DNA from: Membranipora membranacea
Lineage: Eukaryota; Bryozoa; Gymnolaemata; Cheilostomatida; Membraniporidae
DNA: 64,000 nucleotides
Direction: 5' to 3'
NCBI GenBank assembly: GCA_914767715.1
Contig: OU612073.1
Location: 12,462,001 to 12,526,000, forward strand
Shown: in pieces, positions 41,501-53,500 of the stretch
Numbering within the stretch: position 1 is the first letter of the stretch
Layout of the letters: each line of letters starts with the position of its first letter
The notes under the pieces: model-generated
Seen by the model: the letters and a program-made list of their open reading frames with translations, nothing else
What the model was told of the DNA's origin: nothing
Database searches by the model: none
Made by a program: the position numbers and the translations under genes

Positions 41501-44500
41501 GCCTTTGTAGCCTTGTCACTGAGCCACCAGTTTTTGGCCTGTGACAAGGCTAGGGCCTTTGAGCAATATTGAAAAGAAACTAAAAAACATACAGTCCAAA
41601 CTCGGGATCATTTATCAGGCCTATTATAATATCTTTGATGTGTAAATAACATATTTGTGTGTCAACAGCTTAGTTATATATCACTATTATTGTCATTATA
41701 CTGCCACTATCAGGAGAGTCCACTTCTACAGCCAGGTTAGTACGATCAAGGAGTTGTCTCAAACTCCTTAGTACAATACAGGCTCATGCTCATTTACCTG
41801 ATTGACAAGCTTTTTGTTCATTTGAATATAAGACACCTTGCGCCCACAGTAAAGTAACCTTTAGATCATAGCTGCTCTTCAGGGCGTCCTGAGCTCTAGG
41901 TGGGACCACTGAGGTATGATAATTCTGGACAGGAGGGGAGTGGCCCTATATGTTGGGTAACAAAGCTCGCACTTAAATCACCAGCTTCGTGTAGGCAAAC
42001 ACGGTCGAATCATTAGGCAAAGCTTTGCTGTGAAACTTTGAGTTAGTGAGAAGTGTCTATCTATGCTCATTAAGCCGAATACTTGCCGTGTTAGTTCACC
42101 ATTTTCACATACAGGGTGTTGCCTGACAGCATGATAACTGCTGCGATAGAATCGCCCCCCCCCCCCCCGGAATTTGACTGTAAGAAGACGCCTTGAATAA
42201 GCAATTGATGGATAAACACAACCTAAAAGTGTGCACTCAGTGATATCACTTGATTGTTTTGATGTCGTGTAGATAGGCAGATTGTGATAGACTGAGGATC
42301 CTTACAATGTCGGAGTACAAGCTGACATACTTTGGTGTGAGAGGTAGAGGAGAGCCTATACGTATGCTGCTCACTCTAGCAGGGAAAAAGTTTGATGACG
42401 TCAAAGTTGGACATTTGGAATGGCCAACTATGAAAACCAGTGAGTTGGTGTGCACTAATAAACTGACAGTAATAAAATCCTGAGCTTGTCAGGGCGGGGC
42501 AACCCCGCTCCCAAACTCAATAAGAGACTACAAGGCTTTCTGGAAACCTCTGACTGATTAGCCTAACTGATGTAAGAAGTTTTTGGGTTATTTCTATCTA
42601 AGTTCTATGTAGTTGTCTTGCATTGTGAAAGTTACAATGTCGCCACGTGTGTTCATATGTATAACTCAAAAAGGTGATTGCCGCTTTTTCAGATACACCA
42701 CTCGGTTTTCTGCCAATTCTGACAACTAAAGATGGGGAGTTATGCAATACAGTGGCCATCTGTAACTATCTGGCCTCCAAATTCGGTGAGTAAGTCATGG
42801 AACTTTTCCTTAAAATGTGGTATTGTCCGAAAAGAGGAATAGTGGAGGCCCTGAAAAAACAAGTCAATTCATCCTAATCAATATTTTTGCCCATTACGTA
42901 ACAGGTTACCAGCCAGAGTCTGAGTGGTATAGAGCGCAGTCTGAGAGTTTGATGATAGCAGCCAATGATTTATCTCAGTTTATAAGCGTAAACGTCTATA
43001 TATACACTGTGTATAAGGTATGTGGATATACTGTATTAAAGGTAAGTGTATAGATACTCTGTAATATGAGGTATATCTATATATACACTGTATCTAAGGT
43101 AAGTGTATAGATACGCTATAATATGAGGTATGTCTATAAATATACTGTATATATGGTAGGTGAATATATACACCGTATATAAGGTAAGTGTATAGATATG
43201 CTGTAATATGAGGTGTGTCTATATATACACTGTATCTAAGGTAAGTGTATATATACACTGTATCTAAGGTAAGTGTATATATACATTGTATATAGGGTTA
43301 GTCTGCATTATCATGCAATCTATTTATGTATCTTTTTCTACTAAGGTAGATATACATATACACATGTGTCATGTCATTCCTAAGGCATCTATGATTACCC
43401 AAAATATAAAACTTCCTGAGTTAACTACAAGATTGTGAACAATGGCTCCAGAGGGACCCTTTAAAACATCGAGCCCTTACCCTAACCACCAATCCTAATC
43501 CTAACTCCAAAACCCTAAATATACTCAGATATTCTAGCTCCAGATGGAACACCTGGTATGACAATCTCTAATGATAAACGATTATTGAATGAGTAATATT
43601 TCACTGTAGCGGTAGTCTGTGCCCCCAAGGCTCTGGCTGCCTGCCCGACAGCCCCCCCTCCCTACTGGTAGTGGTCTCACCGTAGTGGATTATACCACAC
43701 TTTTGATTGTTATTTGATAGGCCATGCCTGAGCCGGAGGATATGAAGGAAAAGTTACAGGCAGCAAGAGATGAGATAACTAAGAAGTATGAATTCTTCTC
43801 AAAAACAGCAAAACCAGGAGCAAAATACCTTTTTGGTGACAAGGTAAGAGGGGCACTTAGAATTCTCTGCTGTATTGGACCAAGTCTCTAACTCCTTGAT
43901 TGGACGGGATGATTTTAGACGATATGCCCAATAGTTCCAACTGGCGAGAAATTCATGTAGTCACATGCAATCAATCCTACACTACCTGCAACCATCTTAT
44001 ATATAGGAGAAAATATTATCCTCCACGAGTGAACTTTTAACATTTCCCTGAGTTTCTTTTGACAGATGACAGTAGCAGACATACTTCTCTTCACTGTGAC
44101 AGATTCTATCAACTGTCAGTTTCCTGAAGTGCGGACCACAAATAACTGGACATCAAACTGGCTTACAGCAATGGAATCGGATGAAAAATTCTCAAATTAT
44201 CTCCAAAACAGGGAGCCCAGCCATTATGGCGTCTAAGGGCATGAGATCTTCAAACAGAAGCTCAGTGCTCGGCGCACGGTGCTCGGTGCACAGTGCTCAG
44301 TGCACAGTGCTCACTGCTCAGTGATCAGTGATCAGTGCTTGCTTATATAATTTTTGTTCTCCCGAGGATGTGACGGGAGACTAGCTTTCTGTGATATTTC
44401 TTTTGGTCCTTTCTCAGAAATAAATGACCAAATTGCATGTTGCTTTTATCGAAAATTATACTTTAATATAGCAAGCAAGCAGTCAACCTCTTATACTATT

Positions 44501-47500
44501 TGGTTATATAAAAATCTGAGATTAGAATGGCTCTAGCCTTTACATGTATGTGATCATTTCTCCGGAGGAGCTGTCATTTTATCAATCTCCTATCTGATAA
44601 TTTATCAGCGATATGTAAATAATGAAGATGACGCTCTGTAAACAGCTCAGTTTTAAATCTGGACCAATAAATACCAACTATTACTATCAGCAAAGACCAT
44701 CATTATCAGACTAGTCACTAGTACATCCCGGTGAGTGAAATCTTAAATTGATGCCGGCTGCAGACAAAAGTCAATCTCACTAATCTGAACTCCTGTGTTT
44801 GATAAATTTGAGACAGTTTTCTAGAAGGGGACCGCAGAAATTAAGCATAATATGCAGCGTTATCAGCAGCTATAATTTTTTTTTATTTCAGTCTTTTTAC
44901 TAACAAAGGAAACATTGTCCTACCATATCTTTCCAGGTGACACGATCAGACGTAGTGTTAGAAAGTGCTAGAGAGCAACAATGGCTGCCGAATACAGGTT
45001 GACATACTTTGCTGTGAGGGGCAGGCTACAGGAGCCGATCCGTATGCTGCTTACTCTAGGTGGTCAGAAGTTTGATGAGGTCAAAGCAAGTAAGTTAGAT
45101 TGCAGTCCTGCTAATAAAGCGAGTCTGTATGCTCAGACATCTGCCAAAGTAAGTGAGGTTGCAGTCCTGCATGAAACGCGAGTCTGTGTGCCTAGACAGC
45201 TCCTAGAGCAATTATGTTAAGATGTAACTACAAAACCACCACCGGTGTGCATGTTGTTTGGCAGTCTGTGGCGCTTTGTTGTTCAAAACCTTCTCAAACT
45301 TGGCTTGACGATGTATTTGACAGCGATATGCTTGAAGATATTGCTTTCCTTTTGTCTATAGTCATAGCATTTGTATACTACTTGTTATGCTCCTCATTCT
45401 GGGAGATGTTAGCCTAAATTATACTTCTTCTTACTTTACAGAGATGCCAAGCCCTTCTCTGCCTATTCTAACAACTAAAGACGGAGATCTCCATGATACC
45501 ATAGCTATCTGCAATTATCTGGGCTCCAAGCTAGGTGAGTTGGCTAGTAACAATTAGCTTCATTTGGTACAACAAAATCAGAATTTGGAACTCTCAATAA
45601 GAAGAAACTTTTCTGTTACAAGCTCACTAATAATGCAAATGTTAACACCCACGTTTTCAATTAATCAACCATCGAAGTCCAATCGAAGTCCAATTCAAAA
45701 TCCAAAGTCCAATCCAAGTCTTTGACTAGATAGACATTCCACATTGATCGATAGATTGAAGCAATGGTGATGGTGTTCACTTACAGGCTTCCAGCCAGAG
45801 TCTGAGTGGTGTAGAGCGCAGTCTGAGAGCATGATGATAGCAGCGAGTGATTTATCTCAGACTATTCATATGGATATATTCATGTGGAAAGTCTATAAGG
45901 TAGGTATCAGCATGAGACGATCTTTTCATGGCGATAACATGGTAAATAATATAAGAACTGTGTGAATATAGGTAACATGTCAAATGACTGCTGTTACATG
46001 CGAGTGAATATGGGTGATTTGTGGGTAAAAACTTAAATCTTTTGCAAGAGAGGTCCTGGATATGAGTCCCACTGTCCTCTTGAATTTACTCTGGCCTCTA
46101 GAATTCACTCTGGCTTCTCGTTGGACGAAACCTGATACTGTGATTTTTGTTCATCTTGCAGTTCAAGCCAGAGCCGAAAGATATGAAGGAAAAGCTACAG
46201 GCAGCAAAAGATGAAATAACTAAAAAGTATGAGTTCTTTTCAATGATGGCAAAACCCGGAGCAAAATTCATCTTTGGGGACAAGGTACAGAAACTGAATA
46301 TATTTCTGGTTTGCTGTTGTAATATTGTGACATGAAATAGGGGACATTCAACTTGTCGCCCAATAATCCTTGCTGCCCGCACCGCTTGCAGATTGCAATC
46401 AAGCTGATGAGAGGGAATTCATAGATCAAACTTATACCGATACAGGGATTTCCATGTACAAAGGTTTCTCCCAACCTCAAATAAAGGTTAGGCAACTCCA
46501 GCAAGCTTCAGATTCAAGAAATCAAGAAGACACAAAGATGATACTATATAGACAGTTTTCTGAGCTCTAATTTTTTCCTCTATTCGGAGTTGTCCTCGCT
46601 CCAGTTTGGTACGTTTAACCCACACCGCATAGGAAAAAGGAGCTGAAAAGAGGGTTATCTTGAAATCCGCTTATAATAGAATAAAAATGATTTTTGATTC
46701 AGAATTTCCAAATCATCAGGGAGTTCTTATAAATCTCAACTTAAGTGGCGAAATTCATAAAAAATTCCATGAAATTTGTCCGCAAAACTGGCGGAAATTG
46801 ATTTAAATGACTATCAGAATACCAAAATGATTTCCCAAAATATGTCCCGGTGAGTTTTGAGTGGTACGGAATCAAAAAATATTTTTATCCTATTTTAAGC
46901 GGTTTTCAAGATAACCCTTTTTCAGCTCCTTTTTCCTATGCAGCATGGGTTAAAAGGACCAAACTGGAGAGAGGGCAACTCCAAATAGAGGCTTAAATTA
47001 GAGCATGAAAAACGGTCTATTCGTTAACCGCAATACTAGATATGAATAATATATATTATTGACCTTTTTTGACAGATAACTGTTGCAGACATAGTTCTTT
47101 ACACAGTGACAGAATTTATGAGCTTTCAGTTTCCAGAGGCGAGAACCTCAAACGACTGGATGAAAAACTGGATAACTGCTATGGAATCAGATGATAAATT
47201 TTCTAATTATCTTGAAAATAGACAACCTAGCCCTTTTGGCGGTAAATGAAAGAAGAATTGACTTTCAAATGCGGATGATGGTTAGGTCGATGAAATCACC
47301 GAACCTTTTTTTATTGCATTTCTCAGCACAACAATCCCTAGAAGTGCCATTGATGTTGCATACTTGAAAAATTTTTTCCAATGATCAAATATAGCAGCGC
47401 AATCTAATCCACAAAAAAATAAATTAGGTTTTTAATTTTCAGTTGGTCCGCAACGCCAAGCTCAAAGTTAGCCATTCTCAAGGTTGCCAGTGTGGTTCCA

Positions 47501-50500
47501 ACAACTCCCGTTGACAGCCATATTGCCAAAATGGGAATCATACTTCGAGATGATATCACTTGTGAAAAAGTCAAAGAGCTGACTACAAAACATTTTGATG
47601 CGGCCATAGAATCAATAATAAATTATCATTAAGTCTACTGGCAACATCATCTTGCAATTATTATGTTTCAACGGTGGGTTCCTCTTAGTCATTGCCTTAT
47701 TTCAGAAATTTGTCCAATCACAAAGGGTGAGAAAGTTGGGGCATGGTGTGGCCCCATCCTTTGAAAAACCTCTGATTTATAAACTATAAAAGCATTATCC
47801 AGAAAAAAAAGGTCAATTTATCCCAATGATGAGATACACCTGCATCAATGAGTATTTATAATCTTTGCCTGCATTGCTGAGCTAGCAAGTAAGTGTGGTC
47901 AAGGAACAACGCCCAATATAATTACTCAGTTTGACCAATGACTGGCATGTCCTAGTATTATAATCTTTGGTTTGACAAGGTCAAAGGTTCGGATAATTGT
48001 GATATGATGAAATTACGAGCTGTGATACATCGAGTTCATTGACAACAGCCTGTTGACTCAAGGATTTAGTTTATCAAAATACAAACAGGCCTAGGCTATA
48101 CAACTAGTTCTGATAGTACTTGGCAAACAAGTGACAAAGAGTGAGATCGACACTAGCTGCAAAAATGGAGGGGAATTCAGAACTCGCTTCTAAATACAAG
48201 CTGACCTATTTCAACATTCATGGCCGGGGACAGCCAATCAGGATGATGATGGCTTTAGCTGGTCAGCCGTATGAAGACAACCGTATAGAGCTAGAAGAAT
48301 GGTTTGAAAAACATAAGCAAGGTATGTAGGTAACTTTAACAAGTTTGTTAGTTAACCATGATGGATATTCTGTTTTCTTTCTTCTGTTGAAAGAAAATTC
48401 TCCACTATTGGCTTACACTGTCATTCTAGCCTGTCATGACAGGTCTGGTCAAGACAGGCTAACCTTCAATCAAGGAGCTGTAAGGAGCTGTTACTCCTTG
48501 CGTTAATCCTTGTCACAAAACCTTGTTCAACAATAAATCTTTCTCATATTCTGTAGACGCACCTTTGGGAAAGTTACCATACTTGACTACTGAAGATGGA
48601 CAGCTGACATGCAGCGTGGCAATCTATAACTTCCTCGCCACAAAGCTAAGTATGATTGCTCAAAATTTCATCATTACAGCATGTCCTAGTTATTGGCCTA
48701 CTTCAAAGAGTATACTAATAAGTACATGTTTATGAGGATCATCAACCAGTGTTTCCTCTTTAACCGTTTCACACACAATTCTGCCTGCAATGGGGGGATG
48801 ATGCAAGCACATGATATTTTACAGAGTTCCAGCCTGACTCAGAATGGCAGAGAGCACAATCCGAGAGCGTGATGATAGCCGCTGGTGATCTACTCACTAC
48901 TGTTGGGACTAATGTGTATGTACATACAATTTATAAGGTAAGTTGTGATCTAAGTAGTGTATCTACCACTGTGTGATGATTTGAGCTAAGGTTATGAGCA
49001 GTAATGATTTAAGTATATATTTACTTGTTGTATGAGGATATGAACTATGGTCTAGTGCAGAAATTTGAGTGGTAGATGATTTCAAAGGAACTCAAGGTTC
49101 ATTCACTGATCTCGAGTTAAAGCATCCGTGAAATAAAGGTTAAACTAATCAGAGGAACTGCTTTAGCTTATAAGCTTCAAAATGAGCCCAAGAACAGCCC
49201 AATTGGGCAACTAGGACTGAAGATATGACTTATCAAAGTAAGGCCTCGCTGTCGTTCGCGAGCTTTGCGTAAGGGGATATGATGTCATAAACAAACCTTT
49301 TGCGTATATGTCTACCATTAGAAACTTTGGACTCGTGTTATTTCATCAAAATTGGATGAAACGAGTTGTAATCCAACATAGTTCATGTCATCATGTCATC
49401 ACGCAGATTTTGAGGTGAAAAAATGTTGGTTTCACTTTAACAGTTCCATATACAAAAACATCAAATATCGGTCGAAAACCCTGATGTGACCTCACACCCA
49501 GGCTTTCCGATCTCACTAGCGAATATTGAAAGGGTCGACTTCAATGCCTCATAACACAGCTTCTGGTGGTCCTAGAGGGTCAATTTTAGGCTTATTTTGA
49601 AGCTGATTATCAGAAGAAGCAGCTTCGATAATCCTATTATTATTTCATGGATGCTTTAAGGGAGACTTAGACCACTGCTCCAACAGCTGGGCTTTGCCCA
49701 GCTGAGCAAACAGACATAAATTTGAATAGACAGTTGTGGCATCAAAACATCTAACCAGTAGCTTTGCATGGAGTTATGAGCTCTCAAAAAGTATAGGAAG
49801 TAACTTCTTCCCAGCCATCCGCCATCAGTGATGACAAAAGTAAAGCCCAGCAGCGGCAGCAGTGGTTTAAGCTGTCGAGGGAAATTCAAAACATTAGGGT
49901 TACACCAACCAACTTAGGGTGAATATATCTGAATATATCTCTGAATATATATCTGAATACTCTATCAAATCGGAGAGATGGTGGTGGGTTTTAGTACCTC
50001 AAGGACCATTACATGTGACACAACAATGCTAATTGTTACAGCTGAAGCCTATTCCTGAAGATATTGAGGAGAAGAGGCAAATGTGCCGAGATGAAATTAA
50101 AAAGAAGATTGACTTCTTTTCTTCCGTTGTAAAACCAGGAGCAAAGTTCCTCTTTGGAGATAAGGTAATACAAATCAACTTTGCTAAAACTTTCATCAAT
50201 GTAACTTTAAACAAGCAGCACTACAAAATAACCCAATGCAGAAATATTGTGTCAGAATTGTCTTTATAACGTATAGCAACTTCAAACCTTAAATCTGACT
50301 GGTAATCTATTGGAATTTTTCAGGGTCATGCTGAGTGAGATCACTGTTGATTTTGTTATAGATGACTGTAGCTGACTTTTCACTCTATAGTATCAATGAT
50401 TACTGCTGTCTTCAGTTTCCTGAGACAAGGACAGTAAATAAACGGTTTGATTCACTGATATCCAACATGGAGGCTGACGAGAAATTTGCTGATTATCTAA

Positions 50501-53500
50501 AGAACAGACCCCCCAGTGCCAGGTTTGGCACTTAGACCGAATAAACCGAGACATAAACCAGGTTCAACCTTACGCCACAAGGACAAAATAATATGATTAA
50601 ATTTGGATTTTTTTACATACTTTTGCCAATGAGGTGACTTGCAAATTCATCTACCAAATTTTTTACTTGATACCAACATTTTGAAACAACATATTTAATG
50701 GCTGATCAGACTGAATTATTTTTTAAAGGAATTTTCAACTTTTAAGAGACATGATTCAATCATTAATAAAGAAATCCTGAAACACTGTTACATATCATAG
50801 CTACGTAAACAATCTCCCTAGTATGGCAGTTGGCCCAAGTTTGATGTGAACTATGATCATAATGATGAAAAGTACAGTCGACATGAAATGCTGTGCAATC
50901 AATCATTGGAGCTCACCAATAAACCTACTCAGTTTGACAAGGTAAAAGGTAAGAATAATTTATGATTTATGATGAAATGACTAGCCATAATAAGAATTCA
51001 CTGATAGCAGCCTCAGCTTCTATTGTTGACTAAACAGTTTAGTTTATTGGATAACAAACAGGGCCAGGCTCTACATCTAGTCACAGAGTAAGATATACAG
51101 ATGGGAACCTTCCATGGTTGTCATAGTCCCTGCCGGTTTTTGATCCACTGGGTGGAAATCGTCAATCTGGCTACCTGCAAGTTTTACTCATTTTTCATAC
51201 ATGCAGACATCCCTCCCTATGATTGGCCATAATCCATTCTGATTTCAAAAAATGATTATAACTATTTTAAAAAAATTTGAATTCCTGGAATAGCCTCCTG
51301 TCCTAGCAAAAAAATGACAATAAAATGGTATATTTCTTGAAGGTTGGGCATTTCAATGAATAAATCAGTCTTTACGAATAATGTATGATACAATGGAATT
51401 ACTAGCCATAATAAGAGTACATCTAGCCACAGAGTAAGATATACAGATGGGAACCTTCCATGGTTGTCATAGTCCCTGCCGGTTATTGATTCACTGGGGA
51501 AAATCGTCAATCTGGATACCTGCCAGTTTTACTAATTTCAAAGTAAAATTTATCATGCAGACATTCAACCCCATGATAGGCCATGCCACCATAATTAATT
51601 CTGATTTCCAACAATGATATAACTATTTTTAAAAAACCCTGGATTACGGGAATAGCCTCTGTATCCTAGCAAAAAATGACAATAAAATGGTATATAGCTT
51701 GAAGGTTGGACATTTCAGGAAATTGGAAATCAGTCTTTAGATTATACAGAATGAATTATAGCCCTTCACATGTAGGTATGTCTGCATAAAATGCCGACGA
51801 CATTTTTGGCATCCAGCTGTGCACGCTCCCCCCCCCCCCCCCGTAACTCAGAAATCACAGGCACTATAACTGTCATTGAAGTGTCCCCTCTGTATCTATT
51901 TCTGCTAATACTGCAAACAATCAAAATTACAACCTGCAAGGAGTGAGACTGAAACTGGCTGCAGGAAAAATGGACCGGCATTCAGATCTGGCTTGTAAAT
52001 ACAAGCTGACCTATTTCGATGTCAATGCTCGGGGACAGCCAATCAGGATGATGATGGCTTTAGCTGAACAGCCGTATGAAGATGAACGCATAAAGGCAGA
52101 GGACTGGTATGCAAAATATAAGGAAGGTAGGACTCATTAAGATTAAAGGTTTGTTGGTTAACAACCTTCATGTTATACGACTTGTATGAGTCAATCTTGC
52201 ACATTGGACTGCCAGTAACCTATCTTGATTCATATGTAGAACCGAAACTTTGAGATAAGATACATGTTTTTCACAAATTAAAGAGGAAGTATAATTCAGA
52301 TCCAGCATTAATTGTTGACACTTGGTAGTCCATCTACAGGGATTTACTTGTGCAAGGAGTAATAATATGGACAAAAAAATTTTATGAGACTTCCTTTTAC
52401 CAATTTGCTATGCTCAAATTTAAATCCTATTATCTTTTGACATCACGGTAATTACAGCAGCATAGCTAGTTTAAGTGCTCAAACGGTGCAAGATGCTGGT
52501 AGAGGCAATGAAATGCCTCTACCAGCGTCTTGCACCGTTTGAGCACTTAAACTAGAGCATAGCATGTCTTGTCAAGACAGGCGACATTGAGCCATATTTA
52601 ATAGCGTAAATCATGATGATTAATGATCCATTGATTTATAATTCACTATAAAATCAATATTTGCAGTGCACCTGCTGTGGCACACATTGTGACCCTGTCA
52701 TTTAACTATAAACTGAACTAAAAATTGTTGTATTCCTACTAGAGCTGGGAAAAAATTGCGTTATTTAGAAGATTAACGAGATTAATCCATATTAAGATTA
52801 ATCTGATTAACTCAAAGATTAATTTAAATCTTTAAAAAAAAAAAATTTTAATTTGTTTTTTCATTTTATTGGCTGTTGAGGCCAATGAGAAAATGCAATA
52901 TCGAGATGAAAAGTATAGGAAGATGCTAATTGTAAGGTTTAAAAGTCTGGTAAAGTTTTCCAAAAACAAAACTAAAGGTGATTACATTTACATGTAGCTA
53001 TAAAATAATGACTCAATCACTCATCAAAATTTTCATATTTGTGAGGAAAGCTCATCTTAAGTTCATTTCTATAAAAAAGATGTTGTTATTGCTTGATTTC
53101 TTCTTCGGTGAGTGGTCCTGTAATCAACCATATGGGAAGATTTAAAGTAAGAGTGATTGCAGATTAGCTGAACATGTCAAGTTTAAGATTAAGATCATTT
53201 TTTTTTTAATCTTGCACAGCCCTAATTCCTACACTTTTTCATATCTAATTTTCTTTTAAAAAGAGATGGATTTTTGAAAGCTAATTTTCTTTTAAAAAGA
53301 GAAAAGTAGCCATCAAAAATCCATCTGCAGAGTCAAATATAGTTGAGGAATGTGTAGCTATAATGATTTTCAAAAATAGTAACTATTTACTGAGAAAAAT
53401 TTGCTTTATTATTGATTGATAGGGCATTGTTTATGAGTGTCCCACCTATGACATCAAATCCTTCCTTATCAATGAAAACAAATTGTTCTGATGTATTTGG

